A stretch of 47,605 nt of DNA from the NCBI GenBank assembly GCA_947631605.1, contig CANRMC010000003.1:1-47605 (forward strand). The letters run 5' to 3'. Positions 19,410 to 29,550 of the stretch are shown one piece after another. Under the pieces are notes generated by a model. That model did not search any database. It was not told the DNA's origin and saw nothing but the letters and a program-made list of their open reading frames with translations. Position 1 is the first letter of the stretch. Each line of letters opens with the position of its first letter. Both the position numbers and the translations under genes were made by a program. This DNA is from an uncultured Lachnospiraceae bacterium (GTDB lineage: Bacteria > Bacillota > Clostridia > Lachnospirales > Lachnospiraceae).

Positions 19410-19455
19410 AAAAAACGGATCCTTTTGTATAGATACGAAAAGGATCCGTTTTTTT
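19410..19455 (+). terminator. Intrinsic terminator of rnpB
   Basis: AAAAAACGGATCCTTTTGTATAGATACGAAAAGGATCCGTTTTTTT hairpin plus T-run; could act in both directions. Confidence 0.9.
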
Positions 19456-19481
19456 ATGGCATTTTTTTCAATATATATTTT

Positions 19482-21155
19482 TTAGATATCGAAACAGCCG
19501 CCGCCGATAAATTCTCTCAGGATCGAATTCTGCGGCACATGGGTAATATCAATTCCGAGGAAGTAATCCAGAAACTTCAGCAGCCGTTTTGCCTCGTAAT
19601 ATTCCTGTGAATCCTTCGGGACGCCGAAAAGCAGCGGTTCTGCATACTGCTTCAGTGCCGCGAGCTCATAGATCAGGGCGGAATTAAACATAACGTCCGC
19701 TTCTTCCTGATACGGAAAGATATTATGTTCTTCCCCGCGTCTTACGGATTCCCACATACGGATCGTCGCCTGCGCGTCGTTTCCTCTGGTTCTTGCATCC
19801 CTGACGATCCGGCGCAAAAGCCTGCCGTCGCTGGTCGACACACGGTTATGTTCATCAATATTCAACTGCGTTAACGCGCTGATATAGATCTTAAACTTGC
19901 TTTCATCCGGCAGGGCTTCCGTCATTTCAGGATTCAGGGCATGGATTCCCTCCGCGATCAGTACGTCTCCCTGCTTTAACGTAAGAAAATCTCCTTTATA
20001 CTGTCGTTTTCCATGCTGGAAATCAAACTGCGGAATCTCTACGGTCTCACCCGCCAGAAGCTTTTTCATATCCTCATTGAAAAGCCTTAAATCCATGGCT
20101 CCCAGACATTCAAAATCATAGTTGCCGAATCTGTCCTTCGGCGTTTTTTCCCGATCGACAAAGTAGTTATCCAGAGCGACCGGATGCGGATGCATACCAT
20201 ACGCCCGAAGCTGGATACTCAGCCGGTGGGAAAAGGTAGTCTTTCCGGAAGAAGAAGGTCCGGCGATCAGAATGATCTTTTTCTTTTCAACCAGGATCCG
20301 TTCCGCAATTTCCGCGATCTGCTTCTCCTGCAACGCCTCCTGTACCAGAATCATATCATTCATTTCACCGTTCGTAATAACGTCGTTCATTTCGCCAACG
20401 GAAGCAATGCCAAGCATTTCTCCCCATTCATCAGACTTCCGGAGTACCCGGTACAATTTTTCCGGCGCCCTGTAAACCTCCGGAAGTTCAAAGGTTTCTT
20501 TATCCGGCAGTACCAGAACAAACCCGTCGTCATGCAGAGCCAGATCAAATTTTTTCAAATAAGCGGCGGACGGAAGCATATAGCCGTAGAAATAATCTTC
20601 ATAACCGCCCAGCTGGTAAAGGTTTACTTTCGACACTCTCCGGTAACGGAACAGTTTTTCCTTCTCTTCCATCCCTCTCTCAGCAAAGCGGATGGCCGCC
20701 TCTTCCGTTCCGATGGTTTCCTTATGGATCGTTTCATCCAGCGACACGATTTCATGCATTCTCTGCTTTACTTTCGCAAGAAGTTTTTCATCGGTTTCAA
20801 TTTCTTCGCTGATCAATCGGCAGAAATATCCCTTTCCCAAGGAATACATCACAAGTACCCGATAGTCCGTCCTCTCGCCTAACACGTCTGAAAACGCGCG
20901 CATCATAAGCAGCGTCAGGCTTCTCCGGTACATATCCATGCCAATGACGGATTTCAGCGGCACATATTCCAATTCGCAGTCGCGTTCCGGTACGAACGTC
21001 ATTTCCCGCAGTTTCCGGTCCGCAAAAACCGCCGCATAATCCATTACATTCTCCGGCGCGGCAAGTTTTAATATCTCATATGCCGTAGAAATCCGGTCTG
21101 TCTGATATACCTTTTTTTCATCACCTAAAATAACCGTAACATTCATCTTCTCCAT
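19482..21155 (-). CDS. Nucleoside (uridine) kinase-like protein with N-terminal TGS/ThrRS-like region
   Basis: IAGPSSSGKTTFSHRLSIQLRAYGMHPHPVALDNYFVDREKTPKD (uridine kinase/PRK Walker A region); VADVMFNSALIYELAALK C-terminus. Confidence 0.9.
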   Translation of the reverse strand: MEKMNVTVILGDEKKVYQTDRISTAYEILKLAAPENVMDYAAVFADRKLREMTFVPERDCELEYVPLKSVIGMDMYRRSLTLLMMRAFSDVLGERTDYRVLVMYSLGKGYFCRLISEEIETDEKLLAKVKQRMHEIVSLDETIHKETIGTEEAAIRFAERGMEEKEKLFRYRRVSKVNLYQLGGYEDYFYGYMLPSAAYLKKFDLALHDDGFVLVLPDKETFELPEVYRAPEKLYRVLRKSDEWGEMLGIASVGEMNDVITNGEMNDMILVQEALQEKQIAEIAERILVEKKKIILIAGPSSSGKTTFSHRLSIQLRAYGMHPHPVALDNYFVDREKTPKDRFGNYDFECLGAMDLRLFNEDMKKLLAGETVEIPQFDFQHGKRQYKGDFLTLKQGDVLIAEGIHALNPEMTEALPDESKFKIYISALTQLNIDEHNRVSTSDGRLLRRIVRDARTRGNDAQATIRMWESVRRGEEHNIFPYQEEADVMFNSALIYELAALKQYAEPLLFGVPKDSQEYYEAKRLLKFLDYFLGIDITHVPQNSILREFIGGGCFDI

Positions 21156-21169
21156 TGTTTACCCCAATC

Positions 21170-21943
21170 CTAAAATACACGCATTGGAATTCCCTCATTG
21201 ACCTTCACGATCTCTACATTCCGGCAGAGGGGTTCCAGATAATTATATATATATTCAACAAAAATCTTTTCAATGCCTGCATGGGTAGCGTCAATAACCG
21301 TAAGTCCCTGCTCAATGGCGTCTAAGCCTTCATGATGTCCGATATCGCCTGTGATCAGGCAGTCAACGCCCTTCGCCACCGCCTGAGGGATCATGCTTTT
21401 GCCGGAGCCCGGACTGATCGCAACCGTCTTTACCCTGCGGTAAGGATCCCCGTATACAAATACATGCTCCAAACCGAACTTTTCCTTTACGATGCGTATC
21501 ACGTCCCGGCAGTCGGACACGCCTTGCAGCGTACCAATCCGTCCGATTCCTTCCCGCTCATCGGTTTCCTCCAGAATACTCCGGTCCGTAAGTTCCAGGA
21601 GGTTGGAAGCATATACGGACATACCGCCTTTCACATCAAAGTTTGTATGCATGGCGTAATAACTTACATCCGCGCCTGCAAGCTTCAGTATTTTTTTCCC
21701 AAGCACGTCGTCATCCGTAACACGCTTGATCTTGGAAAATATCATAGGGTGGTGCGTGATCAGCATATCGGCTCCTTCATCCACGGCAAGGTCCACCACA
21801 TGACTGGAAGCATCCAGCGCTATCATGATCTTCTTTATACGCTTATCTTTTCTCCCCACTAACAGTCCTACGTTATCCCAATCCATAGCGAAATGCTTTG
21901 GGGAAAGGTTCTCAAGATAATCTATAATCTCATAACATCTCAT
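21170..21943 (-). CDS. Nif3-like dinuclear metal center protein
   Basis: MRCYEIIDYLENLSPKHFAMDWDNVGLLVGRKDKRIKKIMIALD...; LITHHPMIF; VDCLITGDIGHHEGLDAIEQGLTVIDATHAGIEK. Confidence 0.94.
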   Translation of the reverse strand: MRCYEIIDYLENLSPKHFAMDWDNVGLLVGRKDKRIKKIMIALDASSHVVDLAVDEGADMLITHHPMIFSKIKRVTDDDVLGKKILKLAGADVSYYAMHTNFDVKGGMSVYASNLLELTDRSILEETDEREGIGRIGTLQGVSDCRDVIRIVKEKFGLEHVFVYGDPYRRVKTVAISPGSGKSMIPQAVAKGVDCLITGDIGHHEGLDAIEQGLTVIDATHAGIEKIFVEYIYNYLEPLCRNVEIVKVNEGIPMRVF

Positions 21944-21984
21944 ATATGTACCCCTTTCTTAGGGATGTAACTAACGGCTGCGTT

Positions 21985-22725
21985 TCATTTTCTTTCCATC
22001 ATCGAAAGCGCAATATCCGCCGCCTCGATTTCCTGATTCAGCTCTGTGATCCGAACCGCATACTTTTCTGCTTCATTTTTTTCCTGCAGACCTTTCAAAA
22101 TCTCAAGGAGCGTTTCTTTTTCCCTGAGCAGATTTTCCCGCAGCACATCTGATCTTTTCCGGATCAGATATGCTCCAAACCGGTCGTAGATCCCGACAAG
22201 CGGGGATTCCTCATTCAATTCCGGCGGAGCGTCTGTTTTTACCGCTTTGATTGCCGTATAATACTTTCCGTCCTCGAAAAGCATAGCCTCTTCCAGAATT
22301 TCCCAGCCGTTCTTACGCAGGAATTTCCGCACCTCCGAAAGTTCTGACTGAGGCTGAAGGACTACTTCATATCCGTTATGTATGATCGAATTCCCTTCTG
22401 TCAGTATTTTTATCGCCAGCGCACCGCCGATACCGGAAATAACAGCAGTATCTGTCTCTCCTTCTTTTAACCCATGGAAACCATCGGAAAGGCGGAGCGT
22501 GACTGCGTCTTCCACCTGATATTGCCTGATATTTTTTTTTGCCGCTTCCAAAGGTCCGGCATTCACGTCCATTGCAAAAACATGAGGTATGTGCCGCTCC
22601 CTGACAAGATAGATACTGACAAGGGCATGGTCGCAGCCAATATCTGCCACCCGTTTTCCTTCCGTTACAAGTCCGGCTACCATCTTCATTCTATTTGAAA
22701 GCCTGTTGTTCAATGCATGATTCAT
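21985..22725 (-). CDS. trmK: tRNA (adenine(22)-N1)-methyltransferase TrmK family
   Basis: LSNRMKMVAGLVTEGKRVADIGCDHALVSIYLV...; position immediately after rpoD and before nif3-like gene. Confidence 0.92.
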   Translation of the reverse strand: MNHALNNRLSNRMKMVAGLVTEGKRVADIGCDHALVSIYLVRERHIPHVFAMDVNAGPLEAAKKNIRQYQVEDAVTLRLSDGFHGLKEGETDTAVISGIGGALAIKILTEGNSIIHNGYEVVLQPQSELSEVRKFLRKNGWEILEEAMLFEDGKYYTAIKAVKTDAPPELNEESPLVGIYDRFGAYLIRKRSDVLRENLLREKETLLEILKGLQEKNEAEKYAVRITELNQEIEAADIALSMMERK

Positions 22726-22737
22726 GCAGTCCCCCGC

Positions 22738-23943
22738 TTACTCCAGAAAATCTTTCAGTTTGCGCCTCCGGCTTGGATGTCTCAGTTTCCGCAATGCTTT
22801 TGCTTCAATCTGCCGGATTCGCTCTCTTGTAACATTAAATACCTTTCCCACTTCTTCCAGTGTCCGCGCCCGTCCGTCATCCAGACCGAAACGCAGTCGA
22901 AGTACTTTCTGTTCCCTGTCAGTAAGGGTTCCCAATACTTCCACAAGCTGTTCCTTTAACAGCGTAAATGCAGCGGCGTCAGCAGGCACAGGTACGTTTT
23001 CGTCCTGAATGAAATCTCCCAGATGACTGTCCTCTTCTTCGCCGATCGGCGTTTCCAGAGATACCGGTTCCTGTGAGATCTTTAAAATCTCCCGAACACG
23101 CTCTACCGGTATATCCATTTCTTCTGCAATTTCTTCCGGGGTTGGTTCCCTGCCCAGTTCCTGAAGGAGCTGACGGGAAACACGGATCAATTTGTTGATA
23201 GTCTCCACCATATGCACAGGGATACGGATAGTACGCGCCTGATCTGCTATCGCCCTCGTAATCGCCTGACGGATCCACCATGTTGCATAGGTACTGAATT
23301 TATATCCCTTCCGGTAATCAAATTTTTCCACAGCTTTAATAAGTCCCAGATTTCCTTCCTGGATCAGATCCAGAAAGAGCATGCCGCGCCCTACATAGCG
23401 TTTTGCGATCGATACAACCAGACGCAGGTTCGCCTCCGCGAGTTTTTTCTTAGCCTCTTCATCACCGTTTTCCATCCGCTTTGCGAGTTCAATTTCTTCC
23501 TCGGCAGAAAGAAGCGGAACCTTACCGATTTCCTTCAGATACATCCGGACCGGATCTTCAATGCTGACGCCGTCCGGTACGGACAGATCGATCTGCTCCA
23601 CATCAATTTCTTCTTCCTCATCCAGTTCAAAGGAAAGGGCGTCCGGATCCACATCGTCGTCATCTTCTGTGATAGTCAGGACATCCACGCCTCGCTGCTC
23701 CAGAAATTCCAGGATTCTTGCCATATTATCAGAAGTCAGGAGTTCTTTGCAGTCACTGAACATATCGATGATTTCCGTATCTTCAATGACATTCTTTTTT
23801 TTCTTCGCAAATTCCAGCAGAGCTTCCAGCTTCTGTTTGAATTTCTCCTGAGAAACAGCAGATGTTGCAGTCTCTTCTGTCTGTTCTTCTGAAGTTCCCT
23901 TAATATCTGCTTTTTCTTTCTTTTCTTCCATGATTCTATCCAT
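22738..23943 (-). CDS. rpoD: RNA polymerase primary sigma factor RpoD/SigA
   Basis: [116 protein letters not shown]. Confidence 0.98.
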   Translation of the reverse strand: MDRIMEEKKEKADIKGTSEEQTEETATSAVSQEKFKQKLEALLEFAKKKKNVIEDTEIIDMFSDCKELLTSDNMARILEFLEQRGVDVLTITEDDDDVDPDALSFELDEEEEIDVEQIDLSVPDGVSIEDPVRMYLKEIGKVPLLSAEEEIELAKRMENGDEEAKKKLAEANLRLVVSIAKRYVGRGMLFLDLIQEGNLGLIKAVEKFDYRKGYKFSTYATWWIRQAITRAIADQARTIRIPVHMVETINKLIRVSRQLLQELGREPTPEEIAEEMDIPVERVREILKISQEPVSLETPIGEEEDSHLGDFIQDENVPVPADAAAFTLLKEQLVEVLGTLTDREQKVLRLRFGLDDGRARTLEEVGKVFNVTRERIRQIEAKALRKLRHPSRRRKLKDFLE

Positions 23944-23972
23944 CCTTCCATAACATTAGTATTTTATCCATT

Positions 23973-25730
23973 TCATAACGAAATATGCAATTTTAACAGT
24001 TCCTGCTTCTTCCGGATCAATTCCGGAAAACGTTTTGGATCCTGATTATCAGAAAGTTCCCGTTCGACACTCTCAAGTTTGATCTTTCTCACCACATCTG
24101 TTACGGCCCTTACCATTTCCTCATCGGATGTTTCAAACGGAAGCTCCGTCTGAAGCATGCCTGCCGCTATACTCTGCTTGTCTACATCATCAAACCGGTT
24201 AACGATCGCCGCCGGATTTACCTTTCCGGTGGTTCTGTACTGCTCAAACAGAGCCTCCGCCACAACAAAGCAGTCGCCTTCCGTAAAATCCTTCTCGGAT
24301 ATAATCCCGTCCAGTTTCCGGAAAAGCTCCGGGCGGTTGGCAAGCCATGTCAGAAGAAGTCCCTGCTGCGTCAGACTTCCGGTCGGCTTCTTTCTATCCG
24401 GTTCCGGCGGAGGAGGAACGGTTTCATAGTCCCCCGACAGCCCATACTGGGTAACGGTTGCTTTTAAAATACCCGCATCCAGCATATATTGCCGGCTGAC
24501 TGTCTCGATATAACTGTTTCTCGCTACGGCGTCGGTAAGCATTGCAAGTTTTCTTGCCACATTATGCAGAAATTCTGTCTTTCCCTCCGGATCGTTCAGA
24601 TTATATGCTTTCCGCATCTGCTCGATCTCAAACATCAGACCGGGGACTGCATCCCGTATACGTTCCTCGAACGCTTCTTTTCCGGCTCCCTGTATCAGTT
24701 CGTCCGGATCTTTATATGGTTTCAGATTTATGACGCGTTGGGAAAGTCCTATGCTCCGGAGGATCCCGATCGCTTTCAGCGCAGCGTTTACGCCCGCCTC
24801 GTCGCTGTCATATGCCAGATATACTTCCTTGGTATAGCGCTTGATAAGATTTGCCTGTCCGATCGTAAATGCGGTGCCGAGAGAGGCTGTGGCATTGTCA
24901 AATCCGGCCTGATGCATAGCAATGACATCCATATAGCCTTCACATAGGATCATGCCCCGTCTCCTGCTGCGCCTCGCCAGATGCAGGGCAAACAGCATAT
25001 GGCTCTTATCAAAAATCTCTGTTTCCTTTGTATTTAGATATTTCGGTTTTGCGTCTCCTAAAACACGCCCGCCAAATGCAACGACTTTTCCGTTGATATC
25101 CAGGATCGGCACCATAACGCGGTTCCAGAACCGGTCATGCGGTCCGCGTTTTTCATCAAATTCAATCAATCCGGCGTCACGCATGAGGTCGTCCGGATAA
25201 TTCTTCTGTTTTAGATACTGATATAGTCCGTTCGGTCCAAAATCCGCATATCCCAGTCCAAAGCGCTGGATCGTCTCATACGAAAGACCTCTTTTTCGGA
25301 AATATTCCAATCCTTTTTTGCCCCGCTCCGTCTTGGTAAGCAGATAATGATAGTATGCCGCCGCACTTTTATTCACCTCACGAAGCTGTACCTTCCGGCT
25401 TTCCTTCTGTTTCTCTTCGCCGGAAAGCTTTTGCTCCGGAAGTTCCATTCCTGCCCGATCCGCTAAATATTTCACTGCTTCCGGAAATGAGTAGTGTTCA
25501 TATTCCATTAGAAATGTGAATACGTTTCCTCCGGCTCCGCAGCCGAAGCAATGATACATCTGCTTTTCCCTGCTTACATGGAAAGACGGCGTCTTCTCAT
25601 TGTGAAACGGACAACAGGCGGTGTATGTATTTCCTTTTCGTTTCAATCCCACATAACCGTTAATGACATCGACGATATCATTCCGGGATCTTACTTCTTC
25701 TACGATCTCATCCGGGTAATACAAGTTCAT
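23973..25730 (-). CDS. dnaG: DNA primase
   Basis: Zinc finger CPFHNEKTPSFHVSREKQMYHCFGCGAGGNVFTFLM; Toprim ILCEGYMDVIAMHQAGFDNATASLGTAFT. Confidence 0.98.
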   Translation of the reverse strand: MNLYYPDEIVEEVRSRNDIVDVINGYVGLKRKGNTYTACCPFHNEKTPSFHVSREKQMYHCFGCGAGGNVFTFLMEYEHYSFPEAVKYLADRAGMELPEQKLSGEEKQKESRKVQLREVNKSAAAYYHYLLTKTERGKKGLEYFRKRGLSYETIQRFGLGYADFGPNGLYQYLKQKNYPDDLMRDAGLIEFDEKRGPHDRFWNRVMVPILDINGKVVAFGGRVLGDAKPKYLNTKETEIFDKSHMLFALHLARRSRRRGMILCEGYMDVIAMHQAGFDNATASLGTAFTIGQANLIKRYTKEVYLAYDSDEAGVNAALKAIGILRSIGLSQRVINLKPYKDPDELIQGAGKEAFEERIRDAVPGLMFEIEQMRKAYNLNDPEGKTEFLHNVARKLAMLTDAVARNSYIETVSRQYMLDAGILKATVTQYGLSGDYETVPPPPEPDRKKPTGSLTQQGLLLTWLANRPELFRKLDGIISEKDFTEGDCFVVAEALFEQYRTTGKVNPAAIVNRFDDVDKQSIAAGMLQTELPFETSDEEMVRAVTDVVRKIKLESVERELSDNQDPKRFPELIRKKQELLKLHISL

Positions 25731-25750
25731 CCCTCTTTCTACTATCTATC

Positions 25751-25842
25751 CGCAATGCAAAAAGTTGCAAAATGCTGCGATACAGAGCGGCTGTGCTGCA
25801 AAATGCTGCAACATGTTGCAAAATGTTGCAAAGTGTTGCAAA
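25751..25842 (-). repeat. Short direct-repeat array, consensus TTTTGCAACA (minus strand), 10-bp period, upstream of dnaG
   Basis: Five contiguous 10-mers at 25791-25842 (minus: TTTTGCAACA CTTTGCAACA TTTTGCAACA TGTTGCAGCA TTTTGCAGCA) and about three degenerate units at 25751-25780. Confidence 0.85.
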
Positions 25843-25856
25843 ATACCGCCATACTG

Positions 25857-26864
25857 TCAGATTCCGCCCCATGCGGTCGGAATATATATATTCTGAAAAC
25901 AGCTTACCGCATAGTTATCACTCATGCCTGCGATGTAATCACATACGATGACTCGTTTTTCTTCGCCCTCATCAATCATACGCTGGTATTCCTCCGGCAT
26001 TTCCTCCGGTCTTGCCAGATAATAAGCATACAGTAATTCGATCATTTTAGCTGCTTTCTTTTCCTCGCCCTTTGCTTTGGGATTCGTATAAAGATAGGAA
26101 AACATAAACGTCCTCAGATTAAAGAGCGCTTCTTCATATTCTTTGGAGAGACAGATATGAGACTTGCCTTCCGAATTCCGTATGACATCATGAATAACGG
26201 AATCAATCCTATCCCTGGTGGAATGTCCCAATACATAGGTACATAAGGCAGGCAGGTCTTCTTCAGTCAGTATTCCCGCACGTATGCCGTCATCAATATC
26301 ATGGTTTACATAAGCAATTTTGTCAGAAATTCGGACTACTTCTCCCTCCAGAGTTGCAGGATTTCCGGAAATTTTGTGATTGCGTATTCCGTCTCTTACC
26401 TCCCAGGTAAGATTCAGGCCTGCTCCTTCTTTTTCCAGACGCTCTACCACACGCACGCTCTGTTCGTTGTGCTTAAACGGAGCGCCCATCGCAGTGGATA
26501 ACGCGCGTTCACCGGCATGTCCAAAAGGCGTGTGCCCCAGATCGTGTCCAAGGGCGATCGCCTCTGTCAGATCCTCGTTCAGCCGGAGAGCTTTGGAAAT
26601 CGTTCTTGCGATCTGGGATACCTCTAATGTATGCGTAAGTCTCGTCCTGTAATGGTCTCCGCCCGGCGAAAGAAATACCTGTGTTTTATGCTTAAGGCGG
26701 CGAAATGCCTTAGAATGGAGTATCCGGTCCCTGTCTCTCTGATAATCCGTCCGGATATCGCAGGACTCTTCTTTCCTTTCCCGTCCTTTTGATCCATCAC
26801 TAAACGATGCATAAGGACTTAATATCTGATGTTCCATTTTCTCAAATTCTTCGCGTATCAGCAT
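25857..26864 (-). CDS. dgt: Deoxyguanosinetriphosphate triphosphohydrolase (dGTPase, HD domain)
   Basis: DYQRDRDRILHSKAFRRLKHKTQVFLSPGGDHYRTRLTHTLEVSQIARTI...ALGHDLGHTPFGHAGE. Confidence 0.95.
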   Translation of the reverse strand: MLIREEFEKMEHQILSPYASFSDGSKGRERKEESCDIRTDYQRDRDRILHSKAFRRLKHKTQVFLSPGGDHYRTRLTHTLEVSQIARTISKALRLNEDLTEAIALGHDLGHTPFGHAGERALSTAMGAPFKHNEQSVRVVERLEKEGAGLNLTWEVRDGIRNHKISGNPATLEGEVVRISDKIAYVNHDIDDGIRAGILTEEDLPALCTYVLGHSTRDRIDSVIHDVIRNSEGKSHICLSKEYEEALFNLRTFMFSYLYTNPKAKGEEKKAAKMIELLYAYYLARPEEMPEEYQRMIDEGEEKRVIVCDYIAGMSDNYAVSCFQNIYIPTAWGGI

Positions 26865-26940
26865 GCTTCCACCTCGTCAGACAATAAAAGAGCACCTAAT
26901 TTATTATTCTACAAAATTCCCGATAAACCTTTTTTTATTT

Positions 26941-26980
26941 TAAAAAGCCATGGACAATTTTCTTATCCATGGCTTTTAAA
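26941..26980 (-). terminator. Intrinsic terminator hairpin downstream of the PrsA/SurA-like gene
   Basis: AAAAGCCATGGA-CAATTTTCTTA-TCCATGGCTTTT with T-rich flank on the minus strand. Confidence 0.8.
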
Positions 26981-27001
26981 GCATATATTATAATGCCTGT
27001 C

Positions 27002-28105
27002 TTACTCCGGAAGTACGCCCTGATCGACTAAAGTATCAAGGATCGGCCGCAATGAATAATCCGCCCATACGGTATCATACATATCCGCCTCCGGATCTAC
27101 CGGTATTGTTGCCAGCCAGCGCTGACGCAGGGTTTCATACTCTGTATTTAGATTCTGCGTTGACAGATAATATACATATGTTTCCTTCATCTCTTCGCTG
27201 TCCGCTTCCGTCAGATAGGTAACGGCATACCCAAGCGGCGTTTCCATAGGATCCGTACATTCTCCTGTTTTCAGTCCCTCAAGCGCCTTATTCATCTCAT
27301 CCGAATACATTCCCACATAACCGGTCCGTACCGTAGAATACGCCGAGACGCCATACTTTTCTGCAACATCCTCCGGTTTTGCGCCCGCCCTGAGTTCGGC
27401 AACCGCTGCATCCGCCTGTTTCTTTACCTCTTGCTTTTCGGCGTCGGAAATCGGCTCATAAATGGCGTCACCGTTAGAAGCGGTCTCTCCGGTGGTCTTT
27501 GGATTTCCGTTTTCATCAACCTCAACCGTCGGGAATACCATATAATAGCTTTCGTGAAAGCTGTAATCCGCATAGACTTCCATGAAATCATCATAAATCT
27601 GCTGTCCCATTTCATTCTGGATATCATCCTGAAAACTTTGAATCGCTGCCTGCTCCTCAAAAACGCGGTCGATCAATTCATCGGAAATTCCATACTCATC
27701 CAGTATGTCCTGAGATACCATGGCTTTAAAATTAGCCGCCAGCTGTTCTCCGGCTTCCCGGTCTTTTTCTTCCAGTTCATAATCGTTATTCTGAACCACG
27801 TTATACATAATTACCCGTTCCCGGATCATGGAAAGCACTTCTTCCTTATACGTGCTTTCATTCACCTCAAATGTCTTTGGGGACGCTTCCTGCATAATAA
27901 GTTCCTGAAGCGCATAGAGATTCATTTCGTCCATATAAATATCCTGATCGCCCACCTTCATTGCCTTTACGGTCGAATATTCGTCCTTGGAATAGGTAGT
28001 TGCGGTACTTTCCTGCTGACTTCCGCCGCAGCCGGTCAGTGAGCCTGCAAGAAGGAAAGCCAAGGCAAGTGTTAAAATCTTCTTTGTGCATTTATTCTTT
28101 CTCAT
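27002..28105 (-). CDS. PrsA/SurA-like peptidyl-prolyl isomerase-type lipoprotein
   Basis: Lipobox ILTLALAFLLAGSLTGCGG; SurA-N-like helical region; rotamase-like segment QEVKKQADAAVAELRAGAKPEDVAEKYG...; SD GGAGG before ATG at 28105. Confidence 0.75.
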   Translation of the reverse strand: MRKNKCTKKILTLALAFLLAGSLTGCGGSQQESTATTYSKDEYSTVKAMKVGDQDIYMDEMNLYALQELIMQEASPKTFEVNESTYKEEVLSMIRERVIMYNVVQNNDYELEEKDREAGEQLAANFKAMVSQDILDEYGISDELIDRVFEEQAAIQSFQDDIQNEMGQQIYDDFMEVYADYSFHESYYMVFPTVEVDENGNPKTTGETASNGDAIYEPISDAEKQEVKKQADAAVAELRAGAKPEDVAEKYGVSAYSTVRTGYVGMYSDEMNKALEGLKTGECTDPMETPLGYAVTYLTEADSEEMKETYVYYLSTQNLNTEYETLRQRWLATIPVDPEADMYDTVWADYSLRPILDTLVDQGVLPE

Positions 28106-28206
28106 AATAGCCTCCGAATTATGAATCATTCTTTTTTATCCGTTCATCATTTTAGTTTAAATCCGTCAATTCGTCAACTACTTTCACAATAAGTACACAA
28201 TCCCTC

Positions 28207-28890
28207 CTACCTTGCTTCCTGTTTCGGATATTTCTGAAATAACTCCTTTTTTAAATCCATCATCATATTCACGCTGTCTTCTGACATCAGGAACATTTCC
28301 TCGTCTTTCACGTCTTTATAGAGAATCGAATTATTATCGGGATCCGGATTGGTGCTTGCAAAATAATTCTTCTGAGTATTATCATAGGAAAAATACGGTT
28401 TTACAAGGAAATGGTCGTTCTGCATGTAAAGCGGTCCATTTTCAGTCTCTACCTTCTGATCCAGAAATATAAGATAGGTTTCTCCGACCTGAAGGCGGTT
28501 CACGAAGTCAAGATTACACGCATTTTCTCCCGCGCCGCCTGCCTCAGGAAGCGACACAAGCGTACTGACCAATATATCAATTTCATCTCCCGCCTCCAGA
28601 TCATCTCCCTGAAAGACATGCTCGATCTTTACCTTTTGCATTCCGCAGGAGAATTGAAACTGCATTTCCTCCGTACAGGCTACCTGAAGGATATAACGGG
28701 AATCCGGAAGATCATTTTGCAGAATAGGAACCTGCCGCTCCACTAATTCATCCGGCAGAAGCCCTACATAAAATTCCTCCAGCCCCGAAATGTCCAGCTC
28801 CTTATGAAAACTCCGCTCATATCGCCCATAGATAAAGAGTGCGGAAAATAAAATACCGGTAATTAAGAAATGAATGGTAATTTTTTTCAT
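28207..28890 (-). CDS. Membrane-anchored protein of unknown function linked to ABC exporter
   Basis: N-terminal TM ITIHFLITGILFSALFIYGR; overlaps the start of the ABC ATPase stop region (28887-28890). Confidence 0.7.
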   Translation of the reverse strand: MKKITIHFLITGILFSALFIYGRYERSFHKELDISGLEEFYVGLLPDELVERQVPILQNDLPDSRYILQVACTEEMQFQFSCGMQKVKIEHVFQGDDLEAGDEIDILVSTLVSLPEAGGAGENACNLDFVNRLQVGETYLIFLDQKVETENGPLYMQNDHFLVKPYFSYDNTQKNYFASTNPDPDNNSILYKDVKDEEMFLMSEDSVNMMMDLKKELFQKYPKQEAR

Positions 28891-29549
28891 ACAGACTCCT
28901 TTCCGCTTCGTGAACCCTCCATCGGATATAGTTTTCCTTCCGACATACGATAGGTTTCATCGACAAGAATATCAATATCCTCCCGGTTATGGCTGGCGAT
29001 CAAAATAATATGGTCCTTTTGTTTCTGCTCCAAAATCAGCGTTCGGATCATCTGAACGCCTTCTTCGTCTAAGGCATTTGTCGGTTCGTCCAAAAATAGA
29101 ACCTTCGGCTGCTCAAAGATTGCCTGCGCAAACACCAGACGCTGCTTCATACCCAGCGAATACTTCGAGAACGGACGTTTATCCGCCGGATCAAGCCCTA
29201 CTTTTTGAATCGTCTCCCTGATAACATCCAAAGAAACGTTTTTATTTAACTTTGTCAGGAATTTTAAGTTTTCCACGCCGTTCAGTTCCGGATAAAGTCC
29301 CGCATTTTCAATCAATATCCCGCAGTCCGGCAGGACCTCCATATCTTTATGGAGTTTTGCGCCGTTAAGCAGCACCTCTCCCGAATCCGGCTGGATCAGA
29401 CCGGTCAGCGCCCGAAACAGCATCGTTTTCCCGGAGCCGTTCCTGCCGACGATGCCATATATCTTTCCGCTTTCAAATTCCACGCAGACGTCATCTAATA
29501 CGGTCTTTCCTTTTATCTTCTTGTTTAAATGACTGACTGTAAGTACCAT
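28887..29549 (-). CDS. ABC transporter ATP-binding protein
   Basis: IVGRNGSGKTMLFRALTGL; KYSLGMKQRLVFAQAIFEQPKVLFLDEPTNALDEEGV; start at MVLTVSHLNK after SD. Confidence 0.93.
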   Translation of the reverse strand: MVLTVSHLNKKIKGKTVLDDVCVEFESGKIYGIVGRNGSGKTMLFRALTGLIQPDSGEVLLNGAKLHKDMEVLPDCGILIENAGLYPELNGVENLKFLTKLNKNVSLDVIRETIQKVGLDPADKRPFSKYSLGMKQRLVFAQAIFEQPKVLFLDEPTNALDEEGVQMIRTLILEQKQKDHIILIASHNREDIDILVDETYRMSEGKLYPMEGSRSGKESV

Positions 29550-29550
29550 G

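Noticed and set aside
25751-25842. CRISPR array
   Set aside because: Repeat units are 10 bp and contiguous, with no spacers and no cas genes.
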